A DNA stretch of 64,000 nucleotides. Source: Pseudomonas sp. UBA5706. GTDB taxonomy: Bacteria; Pseudomonadota; Gammaproteobacteria; Pseudomonadales; Pseudomonadaceae. Of this stretch, positions 43,889 to 53,785 are shown in pieces. The notes beneath the pieces are model-generated. The model did no database searches, was not told the DNA's origin, and saw only the letters and a program-made list of their open reading frames with translations. Every line of letters begins with the position of its first letter. Position 1 is the first letter of the stretch. Location of the stretch: assembly GCF_002419965.1 (NCBI RefSeq), contig NZ_DIHC01000002.1, positions 110,568 to 174,567 of the forward strand, given 5' to 3'. The translations under genes were made by a program, and so were the position numbers.

Positions 43889-44393
43889 GAACGGGCTCTC
43901 CGGTTTTCTTGCTCTTGAACATGTCCAGAGCCAGCATGATCGCACCTACAGTGATCGCACTGTCGGCAAAGTTGAAGGCCGGGAATCCATGTTCTTTCCA
44001 ATGAACGAATATGAAGTCGATAACATGGCCGATGGCCATTCGGTCATACAGATTCCCCAACGCTCCTCCCAACACCAGAGCCAAGGCAATGGCTAGCCAG
44101 GTTTCGTCACGACCCAGACGTTTCAGCCAGACGATCAGCACTGCACTGACAACGATCGCGATCAGAGCAAATAGCCAGCGCTGCCACCCGGACCCATCGG
44201 CCAGAAAGCTGAAAGCAGCTCCTGTGTTGTAGGCCAACACCCAGCTAAAGTAGTCCGGGATGACCACTATCTGCTCATACAGGTCAAGACGATGCTCGAA
44301 GTAGAACTTGCTGGCCTGGTCAATGACCAGAACCAGCACGCTCAACCACAGCCAGCTTAGACGACCCATACGGCCAGCCGACGCATTACGCAT
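43881..44393 (-). CDS. lspA: lipoprotein signal peptidase LspA
   Basis: Inner-membrane aspartyl protease that removes signal peptides from prolipoproteins such as BamD. It is 170 aa with four hydrophobic segments. Catalytic residues lie in GGALGNLYDRM (Asp) and FNFADSAITVG (Asp). The start MRNASAGRMGR overlaps the ileS end by 8 nt, and fkpB starts in its last codons, so the three genes are co-translated. Confidence 0.95.
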   Translation of the reverse strand: MRNASAGRMGRLSWLWLSVLVLVIDQASKFYFEHRLDLYEQIVVIPDYFSWVLAYNTGAAFSFLADGSGWQRWLFALIAIVVSAVLIVWLKRLGRDETWLAIALALVLGGALGNLYDRMAIGHVIDFIFVHWKEHGFPAFNFADSAITVGAIMLALDMFKSKKTGEPVHD

Positions 44394-47217
44394 AGTGACG
44401 AACCTCGCCTGCGCCGCTGATGTTGTCCACACAGCGACCGCAGATTTCCGGATGCTCAGGGCTTACGCCCACGTCATCACGGAAGTGCCAGCAACGGGCG
44501 CACTTGGTGTAACCGGACTTGACCACTTTGAGCTTCAGGCCGGCGACTTCAGTGACAACGGCATCGGCAGGGGCGCTGACGAACGGCGCGACGCTGGCCT
44601 TGGAGGTGATAAGCACGAAGCGCAACTCATCACCCAGCTTGTTCAGGTCAACGGTCAGGTCGTCCTCGGCGTAGAGCGTCACTTCGGCCTGCAGGTTACC
44701 GCCGATGGCTTTCGCCGCACGCTGGTTCTCCAGTTCCTTGTTGACCGCTGTCTTGACCGCCATGACCCGCTCCCAATAGGCACGGTCCAGCTCGAAGCCT
44801 TCAGGCAACTCGCTCAGGCCTTCATACCAGGTGTTGAGCATGACCGACTCGTTACGCTCGCCCGGCATGTACTGCCACAGCTCGTCGGCGGTGAATGCCA
44901 GGATCGGAGCGATCCAGCGCACCAGCGCCTCGCAGATGTGGAACAGCGCGGTCTGGCAGGAGCGGCGAGCCTTGCTGTTGGCACCGGTGGTGTACTGCCG
45001 GTCCTTGATGATGTCCAGATAGAAACCGCCCAGCTCCTGCACGCAGAAGTTATGCACCTTCGAATAGACGTTCCAGAAACGGTATTCGCTGTAGTGCTCT
45101 TCCAGCTCGCGTTGTAGCAGCAGCGCGCGATCAACGGCCCAACGGTCCAGTGCCAGCATTTCATCGGCAGGCAGGATGTCGGTGGCCGGGTTGAAGCCGG
45201 TCAGGTTGGAAAGCAGGAAGCGCGCGGTGTTGCGGATACGACGGTAAGCGTCGGCACTGCGCTGCAGGATGGTTTCAGAAACCGCCATCTCGCCCGAGTA
45301 GTCAGTGGCAGCAACCCACAGGCGCATGATGTCCGCGCCCAAAGTGTCGTTAACCTTCTGCGGCGCAATCACGTTGCCCAGCGATTTGGACATCTTGCGG
45401 CCGTTCTCGTCCACGGTAAAACCGTGGGTCAGCAGCTGGCGATACGGTGCGTGATTGTCGATGGCGCAACCGGTCAGCAGCGATGAGTGAAACCAGCCAC
45501 GGTGCTGATCCGAACCTTCTAGGTACAGGTCGGCGCGTGGACCGTTTTCGTGGCCCATAGGGTGCGAGCCGCGCAAAACGTGCCAGTGAGTGGTGCCCGA
45601 ATCGAACCAGACGTCCAGCGTGTCGGAAATCTTATCGTACTGCGACGCTTCATCGCCCAGCAACTCGGCAGCGTCCATTTTGAACCAGGCCTCGATGCCT
45701 GCGTGCTCGACGCGCTTGGCTACCTGCTCCATCAACTCGACCGTGCGTGGGTGCAGTTCGCCGCTTTCCTTGTTCAGGAAGAACGGGATCGGCACGCCCC
45801 AGTTGCGCTGACGGGAAATGCACCAGTCAGGACGGGTGGCGATCATCGAATGCAGACGCGCCTGCCCCCAGGCCGGTACGAACTTTGTTTCTTCGATGGC
45901 TTTGATTGCGCGGGTGCGCAGGGTGTCGCCCGACACGGGCTGCTTGTCCATGCCAACGAACCACTGCGCGGTGGCGCGGTAGATCAGCGGCGTCTTGTGG
46001 CGCCAGCAATGCATGTAGCTGTGGGTGATGACTTCGGTGTGCAGCAGCGCACCGACTTCGGTCAGCTTGTCGATGATCGGCTGGTTGACCTTGAAGATGA
46101 ACTGGCCACCAAAGAACTCCAGCGACGGCACGTACACGCCGTTACTTTGCACCGGACTGATGATGTCGTCGTTGGTCAGGCCATAGCTTTTGCAGATCAC
46201 GAAGTCATCGACGCCATAGGCTGGCGAGCAATGGACGACACCGGTACCCGCGCCCAACTCGACATACTCAGCCAGATAAATCGGCGACAGCCGATCGTAG
46301 AACGGATGGCGGAAGTTGATCAGTTCCAGCGCCGCACCGGGGGCAGTTGCCAGCACTGAACCTTCCAGGTTCCAGCGCTTGAGGCAGCCTTCGACCAGTT
46401 CTTCGGCCAGCACCAACAATCTGTCGCCGGTATCGACCAGCGCGTAGTTGAATTCCGGGTGAACGTTGAGCGCCTGGTTGGCCGGGATGGTCCACGGGGT
46501 GGTGGTCCAGATCACGATGGCAGCAGGTTTGTCCAGGCTCGACAGGCCGAAGGCAGCGGCGAGCTTGTCGGCATCGGCAACCGGGAAGGCCACATCGATG
46601 GTCGAAGACTTCTTGTCCTGGTATTCGACTTCTGCCTCGGCAAGTGCCGAGCCGCAATCGAAACACCAGTTGACCGGCTTGAGGCCTTTGAACACGAAAC
46701 CGTTCTTGACCAGTTCGGCCAGCGCACGGATCTCACCGGCCTCGTTGGCGAAATCCATGGTGCGATACGGATTGTCCCAGTCGCCAAGCACGCCCAGACG
46801 AATGAACTCGGCTTTCTGGCCCTCGATCTGCTCGGCGGCATAGGCGCGGCACAGCTCGCGGGTCTTGTCCGCGGGCAGGTTCTTGCCGTGGGTCACCTCC
46901 ACCTTGTGCTCGATCGGCAGGCCGTGGCAGTCCCAGCCTGGAACATAAGGCGCGTCGAAACCCGACAGGGTTTTGGACCGGACGATCATATCCTTGAGAA
47001 TCTTGTTGAGCGCATGGCCGATGTGAATAGTGCCGTTGGCATAGGGAGGACCGTCGTGCAGAACGAACTTCGGACGATCCTTGCCAATTTCCCGCAGCTT
47101 CTGGTACAGGCCAATGCTGTCCCAGCGCTGCAGAGTTTGCGGCTCGCGCTGGGGCAGGCCGGCCTTCATAGGGAAGGCGGTGTCCGGAAGATTAAGCGTG
47201 GCTTTGTAATCGGTCAT
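44386..47217 (-). CDS. ileS: isoleucyl-tRNA synthetase
   Basis: Class I aminoacyl-tRNA synthetase charging tRNA-Ile with proofreading. It is 943 aa from MTDYKATLNLPD. HIGH motif in PYANGTIHIGHALN near residue 60, an editing domain with WTTTPWTIPANQALN, KMSKS near residue 600, and a C-terminal zinc site (CARC...CGRC). It overlaps lspA and follows ribF by 13 nt. Two earlier in-frame starts would add 36 residues and were not chosen. Confidence 0.97.
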   Translation of the reverse strand: MTDYKATLNLPDTAFPMKAGLPQREPQTLQRWDSIGLYQKLREIGKDRPKFVLHDGPPYANGTIHIGHALNKILKDMIVRSKTLSGFDAPYVPGWDCHGLPIEHKVEVTHGKNLPADKTRELCRAYAAEQIEGQKAEFIRLGVLGDWDNPYRTMDFANEAGEIRALAELVKNGFVFKGLKPVNWCFDCGSALAEAEVEYQDKKSSTIDVAFPVADADKLAAAFGLSSLDKPAAIVIWTTTPWTIPANQALNVHPEFNYALVDTGDRLLVLAEELVEGCLKRWNLEGSVLATAPGAALELINFRHPFYDRLSPIYLAEYVELGAGTGVVHCSPAYGVDDFVICKSYGLTNDDIISPVQSNGVYVPSLEFFGGQFIFKVNQPIIDKLTEVGALLHTEVITHSYMHCWRHKTPLIYRATAQWFVGMDKQPVSGDTLRTRAIKAIEETKFVPAWGQARLHSMIATRPDWCISRQRNWGVPIPFFLNKESGELHPRTVELMEQVAKRVEHAGIEAWFKMDAAELLGDEASQYDKISDTLDVWFDSGTTHWHVLRGSHPMGHENGPRADLYLEGSDQHRGWFHSSLLTGCAIDNHAPYRQLLTHGFTVDENGRKMSKSLGNVIAPQKVNDTLGADIMRLWVAATDYSGEMAVSETILQRSADAYRRIRNTARFLLSNLTGFNPATDILPADEMLALDRWAVDRALLLQRELEEHYSEYRFWNVYSKVHNFCVQELGGFYLDIIKDRQYTTGANSKARRSCQTALFHICEALVRWIAPILAFTADELWQYMPGERNESVMLNTWYEGLSELPEGFELDRAYWERVMAVKTAVNKELENQRAAKAIGGNLQAEVTLYAEDDLTVDLNKLGDELRFVLITSKASVAPFVSAPADAVVTEVAGLKLKVVKSGYTKCARCWHFRDDVGVSPEHPEICGRCVDNISGAGEVRHYA

Positions 47218-47230
47218 TTCAGGCTCTAGG

Positions 47231-48166
47231 TTAGCGGTTGACCATGCCCCAATGGGCACGGGCGGCAGCGACATCCGCATCGATCGCCGTCTTAAGCGCC
47301 TCAAGTGAGGCAAAACGCTGCTCATCGCGCAGCTTTTGGTGGAAGACCACCGTCAAACGCCGGCCATAGATATCACCGGCAAAATCCAGAAGATGTATTT
47401 CAAGGTGAGGACGTCCATCCCCTGCCACGGTCGGTCGCACGCCAATATTGGCGACACCCGGCCAGACCTTGCCATCGATCTCGGCACTGACCAGATAAAC
47501 CCCGGTCAACGGCACGCGACGACGTTTGAGCTGCACGTTGGCAGTGGGCGTACCCAGCTGACGCGCGAGCTTCTGGCCATGCAGGACACGGCCGCAGATT
47601 TCGAAGGGCCTGCCCAGCAGGTCTTCGGCAAGCGCAAAGTCAGCCGCTGCCAGGGCGTTTCTGACCTTGGTGCTGCTAACGCGTACGCCGTCGATTTCCA
47701 CGGTTTGCGCGGCTTCAACGGTGAAGCCTTTTTCGGCGCCGACCTTTTGCAGGAAATCGAAATCCCCGATCCGGTCACAACCGAAGCGGAAATCGTCACC
47801 GACCTCCAGATGCTTCACGCCAAGGCCATCGATCAACACCGTGTCGACGAACTCGGTCGCGCGCAGCTTGCTCAGGCGTTGATTGAACGTCAGGCAGAGC
47901 ACCAGATCGACGCCCTCGGCAGCCAGCAGGTCGACCTTGTCACGCAGACGGGCCAGGCGCGCAGGCGCTGTTTCCGGAGCAAAGAACTCGCGCGGCTGCG
48001 GCTCGAAAATCACCACGCAGCTGGGCAGGCTCAACTCAACGGCACGCTCGCGCAGCCGCGCCAGGATAGCCTGGTGACCACGATGAACGCCGTCGAAATT
48101 GCCAATGGTGGCGACGCAGCCCCGATGCTGGGGGCGCAGATTGTGAAGGCCTCGAACCAGCTGCAT
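47231..48166 (-). CDS. ribF: bifunctional riboflavin kinase / FAD synthetase
   Basis: Makes FMN and then FAD from riboflavin. It is 311 aa. The N-terminal adenylyltransferase half has ATIGNFDGVHRGHQ near residue 20 and SSTKVRNALAAADF. The C-terminal kinase half starts near residue 185 with GRVLHGQKLARQLGTPTANV and has GVANIGVRPT. It is located directly before ileS in the same operon, as is usual in gamma-proteobacteria. Confidence 0.95.
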   Translation of the reverse strand: MQLVRGLHNLRPQHRGCVATIGNFDGVHRGHQAILARLRERAVELSLPSCVVIFEPQPREFFAPETAPARLARLRDKVDLLAAEGVDLVLCLTFNQRLSKLRATEFVDTVLIDGLGVKHLEVGDDFRFGCDRIGDFDFLQKVGAEKGFTVEAAQTVEIDGVRVSSTKVRNALAAADFALAEDLLGRPFEICGRVLHGQKLARQLGTPTANVQLKRRRVPLTGVYLVSAEIDGKVWPGVANIGVRPTVAGDGRPHLEIHLLDFAGDIYGRRLTVVFHQKLRDEQRFASLEALKTAIDADVAAARAHWGMVNR

Positions 48167-48284
48167 AACGCGCTTCTTGCTCATAAAGTGGCCGATTATA
48201 ACCACACACCGCCGTCAACGACAGGCGACACATTCAGCCAAACAACAACAATCGGCGTTAACCGGCAAAAACCGACGACTGATC

Positions 48285-49829
48285 CTACATGATCGCCTTG
48301 CGGGCGAAATCTTTCAGACGAAAGCCCAACGCCAGCAAGGTGCCGAAATACGCCACCACACCCGCCGCCACCAGCGCGCCCAGACGAATGAAGCGCTCAA
48401 GCATCTGGCCGTCGGACCAGGCCGGCATTACATGCATCAGACCCAGCAGCACAGCGCACATCACCAAAACCGCCACCACCAGTTTGATCAGGAACACCGG
48501 CCAGCCGGGTTGTGGCTGATAGAGGTCCTGACGCCGCAGCTGCCAGAACAGGAGCAAGGCATTCAGACAAGCGCCCATGCTGATCGCCAATGCCAGGCCC
48601 GCATGGGCCAGCTGCACGCCATAGACGAAAAGTACGTTGAACAGCTGAGTCACAATGAGGGTGAAGATCGCGATTTTCACCGGGGTGCGAATATTTTGTT
48701 GAGCATAGAAGCCCGGTGCCAGCACCTTGATCACGATGATCCCCAACAGGCCAACCGCGTAACCGATCAACGCGCGCTGGGTCATCGCCGCGTCGGTGGC
48801 ATCGAACTTACCGTACTGGAACAGTGAAACAGTCAACGGCTCAGCCAGCAGTCCGAGGGCCAGCGTACACGGCAGGACCAGTACGAAACACAGCCGCAGG
48901 CCCCAATCGAGAATCCGCGAATACTCCTGGCGATCCTTGCTGGCGTAGGTCTTGGAAAGAATCGGCAGCAGAATCGTCCCTAGCGCGACGCCCAGCACAC
49001 CCGAAGGCAACTCCATCAGGCGGTCGGCGTAGTACATCCACGACACCGAACCTGCCACTAGAAAGGAGGCGAAAATGGTGTTGATGATCAGGGAAATCTG
49101 ACTGACCGAGACGCCAAGCATCGCTGGCAGCATTTGCTTCATCACACGCCAGACGCCGGTGTCGCGCAGATTGAGGCGCGGCAGGACCAACATGCCGATT
49201 TTCTTCAAGTGCGGCAGCTGGTACAGCAATTGCAGCAGACCGCCCGCCAGCACCGCCCAGCCCAGTGCCATTACCGGGGGGTGAAAGTACGGCGTGAGGA
49301 ACAGTGCAAAGAAGATCATCGCCAGGTTAAGCAGTGTCGGCACGAACGCCGGCACTGAAAATCGGTTCCAGGTGTTGAGGATCGCCCCGGCCAGCGATGA
49401 CAGGGAAATCAGCAATATATAAGGAAAGGTCACGCGCAACAGATCGGAGGTCAGCTGGAATTTTTCAGGCGTATCTGCAAAGCCCGGCGCCGTGGCCCAG
49501 ATCACCCAGGGCGCGAAGATGATGCCAAGCACGGTCACCAGCGCCAGCGCCAGCGTCAGCAAGCCGGTGACATAAGCGACAAACGTGCGGGTGGCCTCCT
49601 CGCCCTGCTGGCTTTTGTATTCGGCGAGGATCGGCACGAACGCCTGGGAGAACGCACCCTCGGCAAAAATCCGGCGCAGCAGATTCGGCAATTTGAAGGC
49701 GATGAAGAAGGCATCCGTTGCCATCCCGGCCCCGAAGGCACGGGCGATGATGGTATCGCGGATAAAGCCCAGAACCCGCGAAAGCATGGTGATAGAGCTG
49801 ACGGCGGCAAGCGATTTAAGGAGGTTCAT
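48285..49829 (-). CDS. murJ: lipid II flippase MurJ
   Basis: Integral membrane protein that flips lipid II for peptidoglycan synthesis. It is 514 aa with about 14 hydrophobic helices (MOP/MATE-like fold). The N-terminus MNLLKSLAAVSSITMLSRVLGFIRDTIIARAFGAG contains the conserved Arg residues of MurJ. It is transcribed leftward, upstream of ribF. Confidence 0.95.
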   Translation of the reverse strand: MNLLKSLAAVSSITMLSRVLGFIRDTIIARAFGAGMATDAFFIAFKLPNLLRRIFAEGAFSQAFVPILAEYKSQQGEEATRTFVAYVTGLLTLALALVTVLGIIFAPWVIWATAPGFADTPEKFQLTSDLLRVTFPYILLISLSSLAGAILNTWNRFSVPAFVPTLLNLAMIFFALFLTPYFHPPVMALGWAVLAGGLLQLLYQLPHLKKIGMLVLPRLNLRDTGVWRVMKQMLPAMLGVSVSQISLIINTIFASFLVAGSVSWMYYADRLMELPSGVLGVALGTILLPILSKTYASKDRQEYSRILDWGLRLCFVLVLPCTLALGLLAEPLTVSLFQYGKFDATDAAMTQRALIGYAVGLLGIIVIKVLAPGFYAQQNIRTPVKIAIFTLIVTQLFNVLFVYGVQLAHAGLALAISMGACLNALLLFWQLRRQDLYQPQPGWPVFLIKLVVAVLVMCAVLLGLMHVMPAWSDGQMLERFIRLGALVAAGVVAYFGTLLALGFRLKDFARKAIM

Positions 49830-50000
49830 CTAAAGGTTATGCGCCCGACCAAAGGAAGCGCCAAAGCGCGTTCCATTTATGCGATACTCCGCGCCGCAAA
49901 ACAGCACAGAGCCAAAACCCGCGAGTTTACAGGTCGCACGCCGGAAAGAAATATCCTCGGCATTACTCGGCGACCACTCAGCGGAACGCATCAACTGCCC

Positions 50001-50029
50001 TTGACAAGCATCAAAGTCATCGGCATGAT
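50001..50029 (+). promoter_or_regulatory. sigma-70 promoter of rpsT
   Basis: A perfect -35 TTGACA, 17 bp, then CATGAT as -10. It lies about 50 bp upstream of the rpsT GTG start. Confidence 0.7.
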
Positions 50030-50079
50030 TCGCGGCCTATTTTGTTAGCTATTTCCCAAGTCTTTCGAGGAGCTCGACG

Positions 50080-50358
50080 GTGGCCAACTCACCTTCCGCC
50101 AAAAAACGTGCAAAACAGGCTGAGAAGCGTCGCAGCCACAACGCCAGCATGCGTTCCATGGTCCGCACCTACATCAAGAACGTAGTTAAAGCCATCGACG
50201 CTAAAGACGCTGAAAAAGCGCAAGCTGCTTATGTTCTGGCTGTGCCAGTTATCGACCGTATGGCCGATAAAGGCATCATCCACAAGAACAAAGCTGCTCG
50301 CCATAAAGGCCGCCTGAATGGCCACATCAAGGCTCTGAACCTTGCTGCTGCAGCCTAA
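50080..50358 (+). CDS. rpsT: 30S ribosomal protein S20
   Basis: Primary rRNA-binding protein of the 30S subunit. It is 92 aa, Lys/Arg/Ala-rich, starting MANSPSAKKRAKQAEKRRSHN. It begins with GTG, a frequent feature of rpsT, with GAGGAGC upstream. It lies divergent from murJ with a long AT-rich leader region between. Confidence 0.97.
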   Translation: MANSPSAKKRAKQAEKRRSHNASMRSMVRTYIKNVVKAIDAKDAEKAQAAYVLAVPVIDRMADKGIIHKNKAARHKGRLNGHIKALNLAAAA

Positions 50359-50373
50359 GCGATATGCTTGTTG

Positions 50374-50402
50374 AAAAACCGACCTCAGGGTCGGTTTTTT
50401 AT
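50374..50402 (+). terminator. terminator of rpsT
   Basis: AAAACCGACC-tcag-GGTCGGTTTT followed by further T residues, 16 bp after the rpsT stop. Confidence 0.9.
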
Positions 50403-50469
50403 TGCCTGTGATTTGGCTGCAACACAACTCGCCACGATGACCGCTCCCAAGTGCTACGCCCCGACTGCA

Positions 50470-50522
50470 GGGACGCGGAGCGTCCGAGAATGCGTCACCA
50501 CGCGGAGCGTGTGAACGATCAG
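50470..50522. repeat. REP-like element with two imperfect CGCGGAGCG palindromes
   Basis: GGACGCGGAGCGTCC followed by CACGCGGAGCGTG and GAACGATCA matches the degenerate form of a dispersed palindromic repeat common between genes in P. fluorescens and P. syringae. It lies in the gap between convergent rpsT and creA. Confidence 0.55.
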
Positions 50523-50609
50523 CCGGCCGATCAGCGGAGCGCGAGGAAGGTCAGCGCAGCATGGCACGATCAAATGATCCCAAGCCAAAACCCGCCACCA
50601 CACAGCCGA

Positions 50610-51080
50610 TCAAGGAGCAGGCGCTGGCGCCCAAGGCAAGATAGGGATCGCTGTCACGGCATTCTGCGGACTGCCTTCGATGATTCGGTCGCTATAGACC
50701 AGATACACCAGCGTATTACGCTTCTTATCGAGAAAGCGCACGACCTGCATGGTTTTGAACACCAGCGACGTGCGCTCCTTGAACACTTCGTCTCCGTCCT
50801 TAAGCGCCTCCTTGAAGCGGATCGGCCCCACCTGACGACAGGCAATGGACGCCTCAGCACGATCCTCCGCCAGCCCAAGTCCACCCTTCACGCCGCCAGT
50901 CTTGGCCCGGGACAGGTAGCAAGTCACGCCATCGACCTTCGGATCGTCGAACGCCTCGACAACGATTCGGTCGTTGGGGCCGACGAACTTGAAGACCGTC
51001 GATACCTGACCGATCTCTTCGGCGGATGCCAGCAGAGGCAGCAACAGCAGCGCACCCAGCATTCCCTTCATGATTCGCAT
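50610..51080 (-). CDS. creA: CreA family periplasmic protein
   Basis: Small exported protein of unknown function, 156 aa. N-terminal signal peptide (hydrophobic segment GMLGALLLLPLLASA, cleavage before EE). The mature part has CYLSRAKTGGVKGGLGLAEDRAEASIACRQVGPI, diagnostic of CreA, with two conserved cysteines that likely form a disulfide. It sits 28 nt downstream of proB. An alternative start three codons later (MKGMLG) is possible. Confidence 0.88.
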   Translation of the reverse strand: MRIMKGMLGALLLLPLLASAEEIGQVSTVFKFVGPNDRIVVEAFDDPKVDGVTCYLSRAKTGGVKGGLGLAEDRAEASIACRQVGPIRFKEALKDGDEVFKERTSLVFKTMQVVRFLDKKRNTLVYLVYSDRIIEGSPQNAVTAIPILPWAPAPAP

Positions 51081-51108
51081 TGCAGCTTCCTTATTCAGAA
51101 ATTCCGAT

Positions 51109-52227
51109 TCAAACCAGAATCAGGTTGTCACGATGAACCAGCTCAGGCTCGGCCATATAACCCAACACCCTGACGATTGCATCGGAGGGCTGACCAATGA
51201 TCCTTTGCGCCTCAAGAGCACTGTAATTACTCAGACCACGAGCAATCTCGCGACCATCGGCGGCGACACACACCACCATCTCTCCGCGACGGAAACTGCC
51301 CTGAACCAGCTTCACGCCCACCGGAAGCAGGCTCTTGTTGCTGTCGGCAAGCGCTTTGACCGCGCCGTCGTCCAGCACCAACGTACCGCGGGTCTGAAGA
51401 TGCCCGGCCAGCCACTGCTTGCGAGCCGCCAGCATGCCGCGCTCGGGCGACAGCAGCGTACCCAGCCGTTCACCGGCCTTCAGACGTGCCAATACACGCT
51501 CAATGCGTCCACCCACGATCACCGTGTGCGCCCCGGAACGCGCAGCCAGGCGCGCCGCGCGCAATTTGGTCTGCATACCACCACGCCCTAGAGCGCCGCC
51601 AGTACCGCCCGCCACAGCATCGAGCGCAGGATCGTCGGCACGAGCCTCATGAATCAACTGGGCTTCAGGATTATTGCGCGGATCGGCATCGAACATCCCG
51701 TCGCGATCGGTAAGGATGACCAGCAGATCCGCCTCGACCAGATTCGCTACCAATGCAGCCAGTGTGTCGTTGTCGCCAAAACGGATTTCGTCCGTGACAA
51801 CCGTATCGTTTTCGTTGATCACCGGCACCACGCCCAGCTCGACCAGCGTCCGCAGGGTACTGCGGGCATTCAGGTAGCGCTTGCGGTCTGAGAGGTCGTC
51901 GTGGGTGAGTAGAATCTGCGCGGTATGGCGGTCATGCTCGGCAAAGCTGGATTCCCAGGCCTGCACCAGACCCATCTGACCGATCGCTGCGGCCGCCTGA
52001 AGCTCATGCATGGCACTCGGTCGTGCAGTCCAGCCCAGGCGACTCATGCCGGCAGCTACAGCGCCGGAGGAAACCAGAACCAGCTCGACGCCCGCCTCAT
52101 GCAGCGCCACCATCTGCTCGACCCAAACACCCATCGCGTTGCGATCAAGACCCTTGCCGTCCGCTGTCAGCAGCGCACTTCCGATCTTCACAACCCAACG
52201 CTGGGCACCTGTCACCTTGCTCCGCAT
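51109..52227 (-). CDS. proB: glutamate 5-kinase ProB
   Basis: First step of proline synthesis, phosphorylating glutamate; normally feedback-inhibited by proline. It is 372 aa. The amino-acid kinase domain starts WVVKIGSALLT, with NENDTVVTDEIRFGDNDTLAA near residue 135 and a GTGGALGRGGMQTKLRAA segment. A C-terminal PUA domain is at about residues 280-360. It lies between obgE and creA. Confidence 0.95.
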   Translation of the reverse strand: MRSKVTGAQRWVVKIGSALLTADGKGLDRNAMGVWVEQMVALHEAGVELVLVSSGAVAAGMSRLGWTARPSAMHELQAAAAIGQMGLVQAWESSFAEHDRHTAQILLTHDDLSDRKRYLNARSTLRTLVELGVVPVINENDTVVTDEIRFGDNDTLAALVANLVEADLLVILTDRDGMFDADPRNNPEAQLIHEARADDPALDAVAGGTGGALGRGGMQTKLRAARLAARSGAHTVIVGGRIERVLARLKAGERLGTLLSPERGMLAARKQWLAGHLQTRGTLVLDDGAVKALADSNKSLLPVGVKLVQGSFRRGEMVVCVAADGREIARGLSNYSALEAQRIIGQPSDAIVRVLGYMAEPELVHRDNLILV

Positions 52228-52268
52228 GATCTTTAACCTTAGCCAGAGAGTACGAATTCGACATACTA

Positions 52269-52292
52269 AAACGCCGCTATCAAGCGGCGCTG
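52269..52292 (-). terminator. hairpin after obgE
   Basis: On the minus strand AGCGCCGCT-tgat-AGCGGCGT is followed by TTTTAG, between the obgE stop and the proB start. It probably ends most obgE transcripts. Confidence 0.7.
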
Positions 52293-52309
52293 TAGTTTAC
52301 TTCACTGCA

Positions 52310-53533
52310 TCACTCACGGACGTAAATGATTTCCGGACCGTCTTCATCGTCCACATCTTCTTCGTCCCAGTCATCGTCACCGATGTCGTGCACGCTCTTC
52401 ACGCCACTGCGGCGCAGCGCACGCTGATCGTCCAGCGCCTGCAACTGGGCGCGAGCCTCGTCTTCGATACGTTGATCCAGCTCGGCAAGCTCCTCGGCGT
52501 ACGCCGGGTCGCTGGCCAGACGGTCAGCGCGATCTTCGAGATAGCGCATGATGTCGTGGCTCAGGCGATCGGTACCTTCCTTGGCGATGGCCGAGATCAC
52601 GTAGACGGGACCGGTCCACCCCAGGCGATCGATGATCTCCTGCTTGCGCTCTTCATGCTCTTCTTCGAGGATCTGGTCGCACTTGTTCAGTACCAGCCAA
52701 CGATCGCGATCTGCCAGCGCAGGGCTGAACTTGATCAGCTCATTAACGATGACTTCAGCCGCGTCCGGCGCGCTGCTCTCATCCAGCGGCGCCATGTCGA
52801 CGAGGTGCAGCAATAGACGGGTACGCGCCAGGTGCTTGAGGAAGCGGATACCAAGGCCGGCACCATCCGATGCGCCTTCGATCAGACCAGGAATGTCGGC
52901 AATGACGAAGCTCTTCCAGCGATCGACGCTGACCACACCCAGATTCGGCACCAGCGTGGTGAACGGATAGTCCGCAACCTTCGGCTTGGCAGCCGACACA
53001 GAGCGAATGAAGGTACTTTTGCCTGCGTTCGGCAAACCGAGCAGACCAACGTCAGCCAGCACCTTCAACTCCAGCTTCAGATCCCGCTGTTCACCAGGCT
53101 TGCCTGGCGTGGTTTGACGCGGCGCGCGGTTGGTACTCGATTTGAATCGGGTGTTACCCAGACCATGCCAACCACCGTGCGCTACCAGCAGCCGCTGACC
53201 AGCCTTGGTCAGGTCGCCGATGATTTCCTGGGTACTGGCATCGATCACAGTGGTGCCGACCGGCACACGCAGGACCAGCTCCTCACCTTTTCGCCCGGTG
53301 CAATCGGTGCTGCCGCCATTGGAGCCGCGCTCGGCGTCAAAGTGACGGGTGTAGCGGTAGTCCACCAGAGTGTTGAGGTTTTCGTCGGCGAGCATATAGA
53401 TCGAGCCACCGTCGCCCCCGTCACCACCATTGGGACCACCGTTCTCGATGAATTTTTCGCGACGGAAGCTCATGCAACCATTGCCACCGTCACCGGCCTT
53501 CACCCGAATGGATACTTCATCAACAAATTTCAT
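52310..53533 (-). CDS. obgE: GTPase ObgE/CgtA
   Basis: Essential GTPase involved in 50S ribosome assembly and stress response. It is 407 aa. The Gly-rich Obg fold starts MKFVDEVSIRVKAGDGGNGC with GGPNGGDGGDGGS. The G domain has P-loop GLPNAGKSTF near residue 167, DIPGLIEGA (G3) and NKCD (G4). The acidic C-terminal tail (DDDWDEEDVDDEDG) is typical of gamma-proteobacterial Obg. It lies after rplU-rpmA with a terminator between. Confidence 0.96.
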   Translation of the reverse strand: MKFVDEVSIRVKAGDGGNGCMSFRREKFIENGGPNGGDGGDGGSIYMLADENLNTLVDYRYTRHFDAERGSNGGSTDCTGRKGEELVLRVPVGTTVIDASTQEIIGDLTKAGQRLLVAHGGWHGLGNTRFKSSTNRAPRQTTPGKPGEQRDLKLELKVLADVGLLGLPNAGKSTFIRSVSAAKPKVADYPFTTLVPNLGVVSVDRWKSFVIADIPGLIEGASDGAGLGIRFLKHLARTRLLLHLVDMAPLDESSAPDAAEVIVNELIKFSPALADRDRWLVLNKCDQILEEEHEERKQEIIDRLGWTGPVYVISAIAKEGTDRLSHDIMRYLEDRADRLASDPAYAEELAELDQRIEDEARAQLQALDDQRALRRSGVKSVHDIGDDDWDEEDVDDEDGPEIIYVRE

Positions 53534-53696
53534 AACGCACGCCTCCCGTCACAAAGACGAGCAAACAACATAAATTCATAAGGCTCTTGCAAAGATGAGC
53601 GTTGCGATACCGATCAAAAACCAGCGACTACACACCACAACGGCCCACACAAACAGCTTTGCAAGAGGCTCACCAAAACCAGACCTGTTACAAACG

Positions 53697-53726
53697 AAAA
53701 AGCCCTGTCGTCGACAGGGCTTTTCT
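53697..53726 (-). terminator. terminator of rplU-rpmA
   Basis: AGCCCTGTCG-t-CGACAGGGCT, flanked by A5 on the left and T4 on the right, lies 60 bp after the rpmA stop on the minus strand. Confidence 0.85.
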
Positions 53727-53785
53727 GCTCAGGTAGTGCAAAGGTCGCCGCAACAGCTACGCCTTCACGCTCCCTGAACGCAAGA